In this document: positions 23,849 to 34,255 of the stretch, piece after piece
How the letters are laid out: every line of letters starts with the position of its first letter
How positions within the stretch are numbered: the stretch's first letter is position 1
Assembly (NCBI GenBank): GCA_024346835.1
Contig: AP024866.1
Span: 1,798,001 to 1,862,000, forward strand
Reading direction: 5' to 3'
Source of the DNA: Vibrio comitans
Lineage (GTDB): Bacteria; Pseudomonadota; Gammaproteobacteria; Enterobacterales; Vibrionaceae
DNA: 64,000 bases
Program-made: the position numbers and the translations under genes
Notes under the pieces: model-generated
The model's input: only the letters and a program-made list of their open reading frames with translations
Databases searched by the model: none
Told to the model about the DNA's origin: nothing

Positions 23849-24849
23849 TGCCTGTATTAGACTTTAGACACGTCACTATAGAAATTGATACTCCTCAGGG
23901 GATGGTGAAAGCGGTTGACCGCATGAGTTTGACCATCAACGAAGGGGAAATCCGAGGATTAGTAGGCGAATCAGGCTCGGGCAAAAGCCTGCTAGCAAAG
24001 GCCATTGTTGGGCTGGAAAAAGAAAACTGGAAGATCACCGCAGACCGAATGCGCCTTGGTGATGTTGACCTACTAGCGATCAAGCCTAAAGAGCGAAGAA
24101 AAGTCATTGCGCGAGAGATAGCGATGATTTTCCAAGAGCCATCCACTTGCTTGGATCCAAGCGAGCGAGTTGGTCGCCAACTTGCAGAGTCCATCCCGTC
24201 TCGAACCTTTGAAGGCAAGTGGTGGCAACGTTGGGGCTGGCGTAAAAAAACCTCTATTGCCCTGCTCCACAAAGTAGGCATCAAAGAACATACTCGCATC
24301 ATGCGCAGCTATCCCTATGAACTTACCGACGGTGAGTGTCAAAAGGTGATGATTGCAATGGCAATTGCGGCTAAACCAAAGATCTTGATTGCTGATGAGC
24401 CCACTAATGACCTTGACCCTATTACTCAAACTCAGATATTACGATTATTGAGTAGAATGAATCAGGTCAATAACACCACTATTTTACTTATCGGGCATGA
24501 TCTTGCCGCCATTACTCAATGGGCTAAAAAGATTACAGTGATGTATTGTGGTCAAAGTGTTGAATCGGCACCAATAGAAAAACTGATGGCCGCACCAAAG
24601 CATCCCTACACTCAAGCATTGCTTGAAGCCCTCCCCGACTTCAGTGGTTGGCTTCCGCATAAACAAAAATTGCAGTCACTACCGGGAAGCATTCCGCCGC
24701 TTCAACACTTACCCATAGGTTGTCGCCTAGGACCACGCTGCCCCTACGCACAACACAAATGCGTGAAGGCACCTTTCTCTAAAAAAGAGAAGGGGCATAA
24801 GTACAATTGTCATTTTCCTCTCAACACCAAGGTTAAGGTGAGTGAATGA
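23848..24849 (+). CDS. sapD: Sap ABC transporter ATP-binding protein SapD
   Basis: SapD is one of two ATPases of the Sap importer, 333 residues long. Walker A is GESGSGKS, the Q-loop is IFQEP, and Walker B is [12 protein letters not shown]. The usual LSGGQ signature is degenerate (LTDGECQKV), which is common in SapD-type subunits. The C-terminal oligopeptide-transporter extension carries Cys residues ([15 protein letters not shown] and a later YNCHF) that in this family may bind an iron-sulphur cluster. It overlaps sapF by ATGA. Confidence 0.93.
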   Translation: MPVLDFRHVTIEIDTPQGMVKAVDRMSLTINEGEIRGLVGESGSGKSLLAKAIVGLEKENWKITADRMRLGDVDLLAIKPKERRKVIAREIAMIFQEPSTCLDPSERVGRQLAESIPSRTFEGKWWQRWGWRKKTSIALLHKVGIKEHTRIMRSYPYELTDGECQKVMIAMAIAAKPKILIADEPTNDLDPITQTQILRLLSRMNQVNNTTILLIGHDLAAITQWAKKITVMYCGQSVESAPIEKLMAAPKHPYTQALLEALPDFSGWLPHKQKLQSLPGSIPPLQHLPIGCRLGPRCPYAQHKCVKAPFSKKEKGHKYNCHFPLNTKVKVSE

Positions 24850-25634
24850 GCTCGTTACTAGAGGTTAAGAACCTAAGTAAAACCTTCGTCAACCGCTACG
24901 GGCTGTTTAGAAAACAGTATTTTGATGCTGTTAAACCTGTCAGTTTTACTCTAGAGCCCGGTCAAACGTTAGCCCTGATTGGACAGAACTCTTCTGGAAA
25001 ATCAACGTTAGCTAAGATGCTTGCTGGAGTTATTGAGCCAAGCTCAGGCGAGATCTTTGTTAATGGCGAAAAGCTAGAACACAAAGACTATGCCACTCGC
25101 TGTAAATTAATTCGCGTGATCTTCCAAGACCCTAATTCGTCCTTAAATCCGCGTATTCAAATTGGTCAAATCCTAGAAGGTCCGCTAAAACGAAATACCG
25201 CAATGCCGCCAGAGGCGCGCAGGCGACGCGTTATTGATACGCTAAAGCGTGTTGGCTTATTACCTGAGCACGCCTACTTCTACCCACAAATGCTAGCCGC
25301 AGGACAAAAACAAAGGGTCTGTATTGCAAGGGCACTGATACTTCAGCCCTCTATCATCATTGCTGATGAGGCGCTAAATGGTTTAGATATGGCAATGAGA
25401 TCGCAGATCATTAATCTTTTGTTGGAACTGCAGGATGAAATGGGTCTGTCTTTTATCTACGTATCTCAACAAATTGGCATGGTTAAGCACATCTCAGATA
25501 AAGTGATGGTGATGTCTCATGGCGAAGTGGTGGAAGCTGGCGACACTCAAAAAGTATTATCTGATCCTCAGCACGCGATTACGCAAAAGCTGGTCGATAA
25601 CCACTTTTATAAGGCACCAAATTACTCTAAGTAG
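24846..25634 (+). CDS. sapF: Sap ABC transporter ATP-binding protein SapF
   Basis: SapF is the 262-residue second ATPase of the Sap importer. Walker A is GQNSSGKST, the signature region is [10 protein letters not shown] in place of LSGGQ, and Walker B is [12 protein letters not shown]. It lacks the long C-terminal Cys extension of SapD, as expected. It closes the five-gene sap operon, and a 13-bp hairpin follows 21 nt later. Confidence 0.93.
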   Translation: MSSLLEVKNLSKTFVNRYGLFRKQYFDAVKPVSFTLEPGQTLALIGQNSSGKSTLAKMLAGVIEPSSGEIFVNGEKLEHKDYATRCKLIRVIFQDPNSSLNPRIQIGQILEGPLKRNTAMPPEARRRRVIDTLKRVGLLPEHAYFYPQMLAAGQKQRVCIARALILQPSIIIADEALNGLDMAMRSQIINLLLELQDEMGLSFIYVSQQIGMVKHISDKVMVMSHGEVVEAGDTQKVLSDPQHAITQKLVDNHFYKAPNYSK

Positions 25635-25655
25635 TGTTTTTGCCTCGCAATGAAA

Positions 25656-25685
25656 AAGGGCAGGATGATTACTCATCCTGCCCTT
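25656..25685 (+). terminator. Bidirectional terminator between sapF and ppaC
   Basis: AAGGGCAGGATGA-TTAC-TCATCCTGCCCTT is a perfect 13-bp stem with A-rich and T-rich flanks, between convergent genes. Confidence 0.9.
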
Positions 25686-25710
25686 ATTATTTTGTCTTAA
25701 CCTTAGAAGA

Positions 25711-26616
25711 TTAAACTAGCTCAGCTTGTAGCCAAGGCCAGCCTTGCTTCTTACGGCTTAGCGTGTTTTCCATCATAAGAACGCCGTTGTCTGCGTGCTT
25801 ATCTAGCTTCTCAGCCCACTCACCTTTGTAAAGTAGACGAGTTGTTGCTGAAGTGATGTCTGTTAGCATTACCGCTGCAAACGCTAGGCCTTCTTCGTCA
25901 CAACGACGTACAAGGTCTTGCTCAAGAGCTTCAATCTGACCATCAACTTGCTCAAGTGTTGCAAGTTCAATCTGACCAACAACAACGTCACGACCGTTGA
26001 ATGGGTATGCTTTAAGGTCTTTTTCGACAAGTTGTGCTGGAGATAGGCCTTCGATGTCTGTTTTAGCAATCAGAAGCGCTTTGATGAACGCATCAACGTC
26101 ATCAACACCAGCGATTTTAGCTAGCTCTTGTACTGCATCTTTGTCTTTTTGAGTGCATGTAGGAGAAGCGAAGCCTACTGTGTCAGACAGGATAGCTGAC
26201 ATCATTAGCTTAGCGATTTCAGGAGCAATTTCTGCACCTTCAATCTTGAACATGTTGAAAAGAACCGTACAAGTACAACCTACAGGCCAGATCCACGCTT
26301 CAAGTGGGTTGATTGTCATCACATCACCCAGACGGTGGTGATCAACGATACCAACGATTTCTGCTTCATTCACGTCATCAGGTGCTTGAGCCAGGTCACT
26401 GTAGTCAACTAGCCAAACTTTTTCACCTGCAACTGAATCGCGAAATTCTGGTTGCTCTAGACCCGCAACATTAAGAATGTGCTGAGTCTCACGGTTAATT
26501 TCTCCTTGACGAATTGGCTTAGCGTCTAGGCCACGAGCCTTAAGAAGTTCAGTAGCAGCTAGAGCTGAACAAATACTATCGCTATCTGGGTTTTTATGAC
26601 CAACAACTAAAATCAT
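25711..26616 (-). CDS. ppaC: Manganese-dependent inorganic pyrophosphatase
   Basis: This family II pyrophosphatase (DHH superfamily) hydrolyses pyrophosphate to phosphate in the cytoplasm. The ATG at 26616, with AGGAACAG upstream, gives 301 residues; an upstream TTG at 26640 would add eight unsupported residues. Metal ligands are visible in GHKNPDSDS (His7, Asp11, Asp13), VDYSD and VDHHR. The substrate-binding end is SRKKQ. Family II enzymes are typical of vibrios, in addition to a family I enzyme. It is monocistronic. A 7-bp inverted repeat at 26645-26662 lies in the leader. Confidence 0.95.
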   Translation of the reverse strand: MILVVGHKNPDSDSICSALAATELLKARGLDAKPIRQGEINRETQHILNVAGLEQPEFRDSVAGEKVWLVDYSDLAQAPDDVNEAEIVGIVDHHRLGDVMTINPLEAWIWPVGCTCTVLFNMFKIEGAEIAPEIAKLMMSAILSDTVGFASPTCTQKDKDAVQELAKIAGVDDVDAFIKALLIAKTDIEGLSPAQLVEKDLKAYPFNGRDVVVGQIELATLEQVDGQIEALEQDLVRRCDEEGLAFAAVMLTDITSATTRLLYKGEWAEKLDKHADNGVLMMENTLSRKKQGWPWLQAELV

Positions 26617-26953
26617 CACTGTTCCTATAATGTTATCCAATGTTACGTCTACTATTAGACGTTATAGTGCGAACATTATACCCAATCAGTTTCAAGTTTC
26701 TAGTTATCTACTTGGGTTAAACCGTTATCCGCCTAGCTTGAGAGTGCGTTAGTGCTATGTGAAAACCTTGCGTGTTTTAGGGGCTTTACTCAACATCCGC
26801 ATTAAGCAATTTTCAATGGCTGTTAACAAGGGCACAAACAACCGTCATTTAACCTAGATTTGACACGAATACCCGATAAAAACTATCAATTTTTATTGAT
26901 GCAGTGTATCGTTTCGCACGCTCAAATCAATGTTCAGTAACAAGTTGAATTGC
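26617..26953. other. Intergenic region between divergent ppaC and cmoB
   Basis: This region of 337 bp must contain both promoters. ACGTCTA-CTAT-TAGACGT at 26645-26662 is a perfect inverted repeat 29-46 nt upstream of the ppaC start. I see no gene in it, and in particular no cmoA. Confidence 0.5.
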
Positions 26954-27928
26954 ATGTTTAATTTTGCCAATTTTTATCAATTAATCGCTCAAGACACGCG
27001 CCTACAGCCGTGGCTCGAGACCCTACCTAAACAGCTTGCTGACTGGCAAAGCGCCGAACACGGTGATTTTGACCGCTGGTTACGAGCTCTCAATAAGATA
27101 CCTGCGCTCACGCCAGACAACATCGAATTGCAGTACGAGGTCAGTGTTTCTAACTCTCACCCACTCATTGATGGTGAAAAGAAAAAATTAGAAAACCTTC
27201 TTAAAACGTTCCACCCATGGCGCAAAGGCCCATTTACCTTGCACGACATTCATATTGATACCGAGTGGCGTTCAGATTGGAAATGGGATCGCTTACTTCC
27301 GCACATCTCCCCTTTGAAAAACCGTTCTGTGCTGGATGTTGGCTGTGGCAATGGTTACCACATGTGGCGCATGCTGGGAGCAGGTGCAAGATTGTGCGTA
27401 GGGATAGATCCATCACATCTTTTCCTAGTGCAGTTTGAAGCTGTGCGTAAGTTGATGAACAATGACCAGCGAATTCACCTTCTTCCACTTGGAATTGAAC
27501 AACTACCTGAACTAAAAGCCTTTGATACAGTCTTCAGTATGGGCGTGCTCTACCATAGACGTTCTCCTCTTGATCATATCCTACAGTTGAAAAATCAGCT
27601 TCTGCCCGGTGGCGAATTGATCTTAGAGACCTTGGTTATAGAGGGTGATGAAAATGCAGTCCTAGTGCCTGCTGATCGTTATGCTCAGATGCGCAATGTG
27701 TACTTTTTCCCTTCAGCAAAAGCCCTCAAGGTATGGATGGAAAAATGCGGATTAGTGGATGTGCGAATTGTCGACGAAAACACAACTTCGGTTGGTGAAC
27801 AAAGATCAACAGAATGGATGAAGCACAACTCTCTACCTGAGTACCTTGATCCTGAAGACCCAACAAAAACAGTCGAAGGCTACCCTGCTCCTCGTAGAGC
27901 AATACTGGTTGCAAAAAATCCAAGCTGA
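26954..27928 (+). CDS. cmoB: tRNA U34 carboxymethyltransferase CmoB
   Basis: CmoB transfers the carboxymethyl group of carboxy-SAM to 5-hydroxyuridine at wobble position 34, giving cmo5U and allowing certain tRNAs to read additional codons. The start [21 protein letters not shown] is the usual one; an upstream ATG at 26930 is unlikely. The Rossmann methyltransferase core shows [15 protein letters not shown], then [18 protein letters not shown], and a C-terminal [16 protein letters not shown], all characteristic. CmoA, which makes carboxy-SAM and is adjacent in E. coli, is not found in this window. Confidence 0.95.
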   Translation: MFNFANFYQLIAQDTRLQPWLETLPKQLADWQSAEHGDFDRWLRALNKIPALTPDNIELQYEVSVSNSHPLIDGEKKKLENLLKTFHPWRKGPFTLHDIHIDTEWRSDWKWDRLLPHISPLKNRSVLDVGCGNGYHMWRMLGAGARLCVGIDPSHLFLVQFEAVRKLMNNDQRIHLLPLGIEQLPELKAFDTVFSMGVLYHRRSPLDHILQLKNQLLPGGELILETLVIEGDENAVLVPADRYAQMRNVYFFPSAKALKVWMEKCGLVDVRIVDENTTSVGEQRSTEWMKHNSLPEYLDPEDPTKTVEGYPAPRRAILVAKNPS

Positions 27929-27973
27929 TTGGATTCACTGATGTACGTTTGCTCACTTAATGAACATCAGTTA

Positions 27974-28001
27974 AAACATTGAAAATTATCAATGTTTTTT
28001 T
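27974..28001 (+). terminator. Terminator of cmoB
   Basis: ACATTGA-AAATTA-TCAATGT is a 7-bp stem followed by seven T, 48 nt after the cmoB stop. Confidence 0.8.
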
Positions 28002-28105
28002 ATTGAACTACCGAAAATATGGAATATGTGTTCTACACTTAGCATTGCGAATCCGGCTAGTTGAAGTGGATTATCGAGCTAAGTACAAAAAATAATAGGT
28101 CTAAG

Positions 28106-28858
28106 ATGCTCAAGCATATTGTCGCCTTATCCGGAGCGGTACTTTTATCCGGGTGTGCTACGTCTCAAGCAACACAGGAAGAAACGAGACAGTTTAGAAC
28201 GGAATCTATGCAAGCAGTACAATCTTCTGAAAAGAATTTATCTAATCAGATCAGCAACCTACAACTTTCAATTGATAATCAAAATGATTATATTGCAAGC
28301 TTGGAAGGTCAACTGACTATCATGTCAAATCGAGTGGATAATTTAGCTAAGCAAAACGCTCGAGTTTTGCTCGCTCCTAAACAAGAAGAAGAGCAACCTA
28401 AGCCTAAGACCCTAGCGTCTAATGGTGATCTGATTGTTTTAGGCTCTATAGAAACAGTCAAATTTGAACAGATAAATCAAACGTTTGAAGCAAGAATTGA
28501 TACAGGTGCCGCAACATCGTCACTTAATGCAATTAATATTCAAGAATTTGAACGAAACGGCAATACATGGGTTAAATTTAACTTATCCACTGATAAAGCC
28601 GAAGATGCTGAACCAACATGGATTGAAGCCCCGCTAATTCGATATGCAAAGGTTCGTCAATCCAATACAACGAAAACGCACCGACGCGCAGTCATTGAAC
28701 TGTGGATTAGCTTAGGTGACGTGAGAGAAAAAGCACAGTTCACTCTAGCTGACCGCTCTCACATGACGCACCCAGTACTACTAGGCAGAGAGTTCATCAA
28801 GGACATCGCCCTAGTAGATGTGAGTAAAGAATACATTCAAACAGACAAACAGCAGTGA
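28106..28858 (+). CDS. Retropepsin-like lipoprotein (ATP-dependent zinc protease family)
   Basis: From ATG 28106 the protein has 250 residues. It has a signal peptide with lipobox LLSGC (Cys17), a coiled-coil stretch (about 30-85), a Pro/Glu-rich linker and a C-terminal domain. That domain has the aspartic-protease loop RIDTGAATSSL (Asp132) and a downstream LLGREF. This is the fold of retropepsin-like proteins once annotated as putative ATP-dependent zinc proteases. It sits in the periplasm, anchored to a membrane. The next two genes, a 7TM inactive-transglutaminase protein and an ATP-grasp ligase, are its usual partners in proteobacteria. The substrate is unknown. Confidence 0.8.
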   Translation: MLKHIVALSGAVLLSGCATSQATQEETRQFRTESMQAVQSSEKNLSNQISNLQLSIDNQNDYIASLEGQLTIMSNRVDNLAKQNARVLLAPKQEEEQPKPKTLASNGDLIVLGSIETVKFEQINQTFEARIDTGAATSSLNAINIQEFERNGNTWVKFNLSTDKAEDAEPTWIEAPLIRYAKVRQSNTTKTHRRAVIELWISLGDVREKAQFTLADRSHMTHPVLLGREFIKDIALVDVSKEYIQTDKQQ

Positions 28859-28890
28859 CAAATTAGGTCGCCTCAATAATAAGGATTGTT

Positions 28891-30396
28891 ATGACTTCAC
28901 GAGTGCCTTTTTATATTTTTATTGCCCTGCTCATAGTTGCTGGCGCCGCATTATCTATACTGCGCCATGACTCCTACGGGGTACCTTGGACACCGGGTGA
29001 AAGCCGAGAGCTTTGGGATATTGAAGCTCGCGTTGAGCTTGTTGCACAAGGTGAGCCGGTTACGGTTTCTCTTGCAGCACCTGGAACTCAAAACGGCTAC
29101 ACACTGGTTGACGAATCTGCATCATCGCCTGGTTATGGCGTAGCGTATGTGAATTCTGATATTGGTCGACGAGCGGAATGGACTATCCGCTTTGCCGAGG
29201 GCCCACAAACCATCTACTACAAGGCTCAATTCCTCGTAGATCCACAGGCTAAGGTTGAGTCAGTTGCGCCTGAGGGCGAAATTGAAGCACCAACCTTTGA
29301 TGGCCCTCAAGAAGCTGCCGCTCAAGCTATCGTAGAAGAGGCTACCAAGCGAAGCGCTAACGATGAGACGCTAACACGCGAAATCATCCGCAAGATAAAC
29401 GATAGCAACAGCCAAAACGCGGCTCTGCTTTTGAACCAGTTTACTAAGCAAGAAGCGCTTTCTGCCCTACTCTCTTATGCTAACGTCCAAAATAAAACCG
29501 TAGGTGTTATTCAGCTAGAAGATGGCCGTCGCCGTCAATCTATCAACCCTATGGTTCAGGTATGGAACGGTAAAAACTGGCTATTGTTTGATGCTGAAAC
29601 AGGAACCCAAGGTCAAAGCGAAAACACGCTTATCTGGGATGAGTCGAATGTTTCACTTCTTGACGTTACCGGTGGTAGAAACAGCCAAGTGCTATTTTCT
29701 ATGATCGCTCAAGACATCACACCTCGCGCCGCAACTGCAAGCAAGGTCAATGCTGATGACTTACTGAACTTCTCGATTCACAGCCTGCCACTAGAAGAGC
29801 AATCGATGTTTAAAACCATCATGCTTATTCCAATCGGCGCGCTCATCGTGGTGTTCTTGCGAATCATCATAGGTCTTAAGACTTCTGGTACCTTCATGCC
29901 CGTGCTTATTGCTGTAGCCTTTGTACAAACGCAATTAGTCACTGGTATCGTTGGTTTCCTACTCATTGTCGGTACAGGTTTGGTGATTCGTAGTTATCTA
30001 TCCAAGCTCAATCTGTTGCTGGTTGCCAGGATATCTGCGGTTATCATCACCGTAATCTTGATTATATCTGTATTCACTATCGTGGCCTTTAATATCGGCT
30101 TGGTAGAAGGTCTGTCTATTACCTTCTTCCCTATGATCATCCTATCTTGGACTATCGAACGTATGTCGATTCTTTGGGAAGAAGAAGGCGCAAAAGAGGT
30201 GGTTCTACAAGGTGGTGGTTCGCTATTAACTGCGGTACTGGTTTACCTAGCTATGACCAACATGTACATCCAGCACCTGACTTTCAACTTTATTGGTGTT
30301 CAGCTAATTATCTTGGCACTGATTCTAATGTTAGGTAACTACACTGGATACCGCTTAACTGAGCTACGTCGCTTCAAGCCACTGGCGGAGGACTAA
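28891..30396 (+). CDS. Inactive transglutaminase family 7TM membrane protein
   Basis: The 501-residue protein has an N-terminal membrane anchor (about 7-24) and a large periplasmic region to about residue 305. This region looks like a transglutaminase-type fold (ALLSYANVQNKTVGVIQL and WNGKNWLLFDAETG) without an obvious Cys nucleophile. The C-terminus carries about seven membrane helices beginning with MLIPIGALIVVFLRIIIGLKTSGTFMPVLI. This matches families described as inactive transglutaminase plus 7TM. It lies 32 bp after the retropepsin-like lipoprotein and 4 bp before the ligase, so one operon is clear. It may link periplasmic peptide sensing to the cytoplasmic ligase; that is inference. 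Confidence 0.8.
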   Translation: MTSRVPFYIFIALLIVAGAALSILRHDSYGVPWTPGESRELWDIEARVELVAQGEPVTVSLAAPGTQNGYTLVDESASSPGYGVAYVNSDIGRRAEWTIRFAEGPQTIYYKAQFLVDPQAKVESVAPEGEIEAPTFDGPQEAAAQAIVEEATKRSANDETLTREIIRKINDSNSQNAALLLNQFTKQEALSALLSYANVQNKTVGVIQLEDGRRRQSINPMVQVWNGKNWLLFDAETGTQGQSENTLIWDESNVSLLDVTGGRNSQVLFSMIAQDITPRAATASKVNADDLLNFSIHSLPLEEQSMFKTIMLIPIGALIVVFLRIIIGLKTSGTFMPVLIAVAFVQTQLVTGIVGFLLIVGTGLVIRSYLSKLNLLLVARISAVIITVILIISVFTIVAFNIGLVEGLSITFFPMIILSWTIERMSILWEEEGAKEVVLQGGGSLLTAVLVYLAMTNMYIQHLTFNFIGVQLIILALILMLGNYTGYRLTELRRFKPLAED

Positions 30397-30400
30397 GCCT

Positions 30401-31378
30401 ATGTTGAGTCAGTTTACTTCGCCATTTAAGATTCGCTCAAAAGGGATTATGGGCATGAACCAACGTAACCACAGTTACATTGGTAAATACAATGACCGTA
30501 GTAAATTCCCTCTTGTGGATGACAAGCTAAAAACCAAAAAGATCGCAGAGCTTCACGGCGCGACAACACCCGCGCTAATCGGTGTTATTGGTCAACAAGC
30601 TGAAGTAAAACGCATCCATAAAATGGTTAAGGAATGGCCGGGATTCTGTATCAAACCAGCTCAAGGTAGTGGTGGTAAAGGTATCTTGGTCATCATCTCG
30701 CACAAAGACGGTATCTACACTAAACCGTCTGGCGATACCGTTAACGAGCAAGATGTTGAGCGCCATATCAGTAATACTTTGGCAGGTCTGTTTTCACTAG
30801 GTGGTAAGAACGACGTTGCTGTTGTAGAAAACTTGATTAAGTTCGACAGCTGCTTTGAGGGTTACAGCTACGAGGGTGTGCCTGATGTACGTATTATCGT
30901 ATTTAAAGGCTACCCAGTGATGGCGATGATGCGTTTATCAACCTCTAACTCTGATGGTAAAGCAAACTTGCACCAAGGTGCGGTGGGCGTGGGTATTGAT
31001 ATCGCAACGGGTAAAGCTGTACGCGCTGTGCAATACGATTTACCCGTCACTCACCACCCTGATACAGGTAAAGACCTAATGCAGCTGCAGGTGCCTCACT
31101 GGGAGCGTTTGCTGACCTTAGCATCAAGTGCTTGGGAAATGACAGGCCTTGGCTACATGGGTACCGATATGGTACTTGATAGTGAAGAAGGTCCTATGGT
31201 GTTGGAACTTAACGCTCGTCCTGGTTTAGCGATTCAAATTGCTAACGGTACGGGTCTACTTCCGAGACTGCAGCACATTGAAAACCTTGGTGAAACCGCT
31301 GAGTATCCGAGACCTGCAGAGCGCGTAGAGTATGCCGCGAAGCAATTTGCAGCTCACTTGGATAACATTAAAAAGTAG
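30401..31378 (+). CDS. RimK-related alpha-L-glutamate ligase-like ATP-grasp protein
   Basis: The 325-residue cytoplasmic ATP-grasp enzyme belongs to the group related to RimK, which adds glutamate or other amino acids to a peptide or protein acceptor. The ATP-binding loop is seen as KPAQGSGGKGILVI, the metal-binding end as MVLELNARPGLAIQIAN, and the central Arg strand as VPDVRIIVFKGYPVMAMMRL. It ends the three-gene module. Its acceptor is unknown. Family reviews describe such ligase/7TM/protease neighbourhoods as putative peptide-modification systems. A terminator follows. Confidence 0.82.
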   Translation: MLSQFTSPFKIRSKGIMGMNQRNHSYIGKYNDRSKFPLVDDKLKTKKIAELHGATTPALIGVIGQQAEVKRIHKMVKEWPGFCIKPAQGSGGKGILVIISHKDGIYTKPSGDTVNEQDVERHISNTLAGLFSLGGKNDVAVVENLIKFDSCFEGYSYEGVPDVRIIVFKGYPVMAMMRLSTSNSDGKANLHQGAVGVGIDIATGKAVRAVQYDLPVTHHPDTGKDLMQLQVPHWERLLTLASSAWEMTGLGYMGTDMVLDSEEGPMVLELNARPGLAIQIANGTGLLPRLQHIENLGETAEYPRPAERVEYAAKQFAAHLDNIKK

Positions 31379-31399
31379 TTTCTACCGATAGAAATAACA

Positions 31400-31424
31400 A
31401 AGCCCTCGAGTTGAGGGCTTTTTT
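31400..31424 (+). terminator. Terminator of the ATP-grasp module
   Basis: AAGCCCTC-GAGTT-GAGGGCTT followed by TTTT, 22 nt after the stop. Confidence 0.85.
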
Positions 31425-31486
31425 GTATCTGGTAAACAGCGGTTTACTGAAACTATGCTCTTAGAACCCAGCGCTATTTTTCAAAC

Positions 31487-32065
31487 TCAACGTCCTAGAG
31501 CTTCTTTGTAGTGCACGCGGCACACCGACACATACTTATCGTTACCGCCAATAGCTACCTGATCCCCTTCTGCGATAGGGTTACCATGCTCATCGGTACG
31601 GATCACCATGTTGGCTTTGCGACCACAGTGGCAAATGGTTTTTAGCTCAACCAATTTGTCAGCCCACGCTAGCAAGTGACGGCTACCCTCAAATAGTTCG
31701 CCTAAGAAGTCAGTACGCAAGCCGTAGCACAACACTGGGATGTGTAACTTATCAACGATTTCTGTCAGTTGATACACCTGCTCTTTCGACAAGAACTGGC
31801 ATTCATCAACTAAAACACAGTGGTGCTGCGTTTCTTGATTAAGCTCACTCATCTTTTTAAACAGATCTGTCTCTTTATGAAAGAGATGCGCATCAGCCTG
31901 CAGGCCAATTCGAGAAGTCACCTTCCCTTCACCATAGCGGTCATCGAGTGCCGCAGTAAAGATAAGTGGGTTCATACCTCTTTCTTGATAATTAAAAGAG
32001 GATTGTAGAAGTGTGGTGGATTTACCCGCGTTCATCGCTGAGTAGTAGAAGTACATCTGAGCCAC
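31487..32065 (-). CDS. tdk: Thymidine kinase
   Basis: This 192-residue type II thymidine kinase phosphorylates thymidine (and deoxyuridine) for salvage. The P-loop is [13 protein letters not shown] (9-21), the Walker B-like motif is LVDECQFL and the lasso region is [15 protein letters not shown]. Zinc ligands are the Cys residues of [11 protein letters not shown] and the Cys/His of CRVHY. Length and motif order are standard. It is a single-gene unit convergent with the ligase module. Confidence 0.96.
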   Translation of the reverse strand: MAQMYFYYSAMNAGKSTTLLQSSFNYQERGMNPLIFTAALDDRYGEGKVTSRIGLQADAHLFHKETDLFKKMSELNQETQHHCVLVDECQFLSKEQVYQLTEIVDKLHIPVLCYGLRTDFLGELFEGSRHLLAWADKLVELKTICHCGRKANMVIRTDEHGNPIAEGDQVAIGGNDKYVSVCRVHYKEALGR

Positions 32066-32115
32066 GTTTAAGCCTTTATAATCGTTCTAGGTTGCGTAAA
32101 AATAAGTTACATAAA

Positions 32116-32141
32116 GAAAAGGGCCGATAAATATCAGCCCT
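32116..32141 (-). terminator. Terminator of cysS
   Basis: On the minus strand AGGGCTGATA-TT-TATCGGCCCT forms a 10-bp stem with one G-U pair, followed by TTTTCTTT. It lies 20 nt after the cysS stop. Confidence 0.8.
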
Positions 32142-32161
32142 AATTATTCAAAGGTTGAGCA

Positions 32162-33541
32162 CTACTTGCGACGCCAAGTGGTACCTTGAGGACCATCTTC
32201 TAAGATAATACCCAGTTCATTTAGCTTATCACGAGCAAGATCGGCATTTGCCCAATCTTTAGAAGCACGAGAGTCGTTACGAAGCTTAATCAATGCTTCA
32301 ATCTCAGCAACTTCATCGTCTTCCTGCTCACCTTGTAAGAAGGCTTCAGGATCTTGATAAAGAATACCAATCACGTCCGCTAACTCGCGCATCAATGCAC
32401 CCAGTTGACTCGCTTTTTCCAGATCAGCACCCTTCAAACGGTTCACTTCACGGGCCATATCAAATAGCACAGCGTAAGCTTCAGGTGTGTTGAAATCATC
32501 ATTCATTGCAGCGGTAAAACGAGACACGTAGTCTTCACCACCCGCAGGCGTTGCAGATGCATCTAAACCACGAAGCGCAGTGTATAAACGCTCAAGAGAA
32601 GCACGAGCTTGGTTTAGGTTATCTTCGCTGTAGTTTAGCTGGCTACGGTAGTGTCCTGACATTAGGAAGTAACGAACCGTCTCAGAGTCGTAATGGCCTA
32701 ATACGTCGCGGATCGTAAAGAAGTTGCCTAAAGACTTAGACATTTTCTCTTGATCGACCATTACCATGCCGCTGTGCATCCAAGTATTTACATATTGGGT
32801 GCCGTGGGCACAGCAAGACTGAGCAATCTCATTCTCGTGGTGAGGGAATTGTAGATCTGAACCACCACCGTGAATATCAAAGTGATTGCCTAGAATAGAT
32901 GAGTTCATTGCAGAACATTCAATGTGCCAACCCGGACGACCTGCGCCCCATGGTGATTCCCAAGTTGGTTCACCTGGTTTTGACATCTTCCATAGAACAA
33001 AGTCTAGTGGACTGCGTTTCGCTGTTTCAATGTCCACACGAGCACCCGCTTGAAGTTGCTCTAGATCTTGCTTAGATAGTCTTCCGTATTCATCAAACTT
33101 GCTCACTTCGAACATCACATCGCCGTTGCTTGCAACATACGCAAAGCCACGTTCGATCAGCTTTTCAACAAGTTCGATAATCTCATCAATGAATTCTGTT
33201 GCACGAGGTTCGACATCTGGGCGTTTCATGTTAAGTGCATCAAAATCAGCATGCATTTCAGCGATAAGGCGCTCTGTCAGAGACTCACAGCTTTCGCCAT
33301 TCTCTGCTGCACGCTTGATGATTTTATCATCGATATCAGTAATGTTGCGTACAAAGTTCAAGTTATAACCAAGATATCTAAGGTAACGAGACACTACGTC
33401 AAAAGAAACAAAAGTACGGCCATGTCCAATATGACACAAGTCATAGATGGTCACCCCACACACATACATGCCTATTTTACCGGCAGTGATAGGTTTGAAT
33501 TCTTCTTTTTGGCGCGTCAGTGTATTGTATATCTTGAGCAT
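32162..33541 (-). CDS. cysS: Cysteinyl-tRNA synthetase
   Basis: This 459-residue class I synthetase charges tRNA-Cys. HIGH is at residues 37-40 in [15 protein letters not shown], with zinc ligand Cys28. Further zinc-site residues lie in WHIECSAM and the following HHENE. KMSKS is seen in [12 protein letters not shown]. The C-terminal anticodon-binding part ends [12 protein letters not shown]. Length is normal. It is divergent from ppiB with 156 bp between starts, the same arrangement as in E. coli. Confidence 0.97.
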   Translation of the reverse strand: MLKIYNTLTRQKEEFKPITAGKIGMYVCGVTIYDLCHIGHGRTFVSFDVVSRYLRYLGYNLNFVRNITDIDDKIIKRAAENGESCESLTERLIAEMHADFDALNMKRPDVEPRATEFIDEIIELVEKLIERGFAYVASNGDVMFEVSKFDEYGRLSKQDLEQLQAGARVDIETAKRSPLDFVLWKMSKPGEPTWESPWGAGRPGWHIECSAMNSSILGNHFDIHGGGSDLQFPHHENEIAQSCCAHGTQYVNTWMHSGMVMVDQEKMSKSLGNFFTIRDVLGHYDSETVRYFLMSGHYRSQLNYSEDNLNQARASLERLYTALRGLDASATPAGGEDYVSRFTAAMNDDFNTPEAYAVLFDMAREVNRLKGADLEKASQLGALMRELADVIGILYQDPEAFLQGEQEDDEVAEIEALIKLRNDSRASKDWANADLARDKLNELGIILEDGPQGTTWRRK

Positions 33542-33697
33542 TTCTTCTGCTTTTACTTCTTGGTGGCAATAATGCGGTTAGTATACCAACACATAACCCG
33601 TTAAGTAACATAAAACTCGGATAGCAGTTGATTGTGCTGAGAGTTTGGTTAGAATTTGATTCGATTTATCTACTAAATAAACGTTAAGGACGCTCTT

Positions 33698-34192
33698 ATG
33701 ATCACCCTTCACACCAATCACGGTGACATCACTCTAGAACTGAACCACGAAGCTGCACCTGTTACAGCGGCAAACTTCGCTCAGTATTGTAAAGATGGTT
33801 TTTACGACAACACTCTTTTCCACCGTGTTATCGATGGTTTTATGATCCAAGGCGGCGGTATGACTTCTGGCTTGCGTGAGAAACCAACTCGCGACACTAT
33901 CAAGAACGAAGCAAACAACGGTCTAAGCAACGCTGTTGGTACTATCGCAATGGCGCGTACTATGGAACCGCATTCTGCTAGCTCGCAGTTCTTTATCAAC
34001 ATTAACAACAACACTTTCTTGGACTTCAAATCAGAAGACATGAATGGTTGGGGTTACTGTGTATTCGGTAAAGTGACTGAAGGCATGGATGTAGTAAACA
34101 AAATCAAAGGCGTGAGCACTGGTAGCATGGGTATGCACCAAGATGTTCCTCTAGAAGAAGTTATTATTACTGGCACTACTATCGCTGAGTAA
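33698..34192 (+). CDS. ppiB: Peptidyl-prolyl cis-trans isomerase B (cyclophilin)
   Basis: This 164-residue cytoplasmic cyclophilin speeds Xaa-Pro isomerisation during folding. It begins [27 protein letters not shown]. The active-site region [15 protein letters not shown] and the later [11 protein letters not shown] and [15 protein letters not shown] are typical. There is no signal peptide, so this is the cytoplasmic PpiB rather than the periplasmic PpiA. AAGGA lies upstream. A strong hairpin separates it from lpxH, which is in the same direction. Confidence 0.97.
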   Translation: MITLHTNHGDITLELNHEAAPVTAANFAQYCKDGFYDNTLFHRVIDGFMIQGGGMTSGLREKPTRDTIKNEANNGLSNAVGTIAMARTMEPHSASSQFFININNNTFLDFKSEDMNGWGYCVFGKVTEGMDVVNKIKGVSTGSMGMHQDVPLEEVIITGTTIAE

Positions 34193-34200
34193 TAGCTTTC

Positions 34201-34229
34201 AAACCGCCTAAGCACACCTTAGGCGGTTT
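34201..34229 (+). terminator. Terminator of ppiB
   Basis: AAACCGCCTAAG / CTTAGGCGGTTT is a 12-bp stem with a 5-nt loop. The following T-tract is short and read-through to lpxH is possible. Confidence 0.75.
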
Positions 34230-34255
34230 ATTCTCTCTAATGGAATCCTCTCCCA

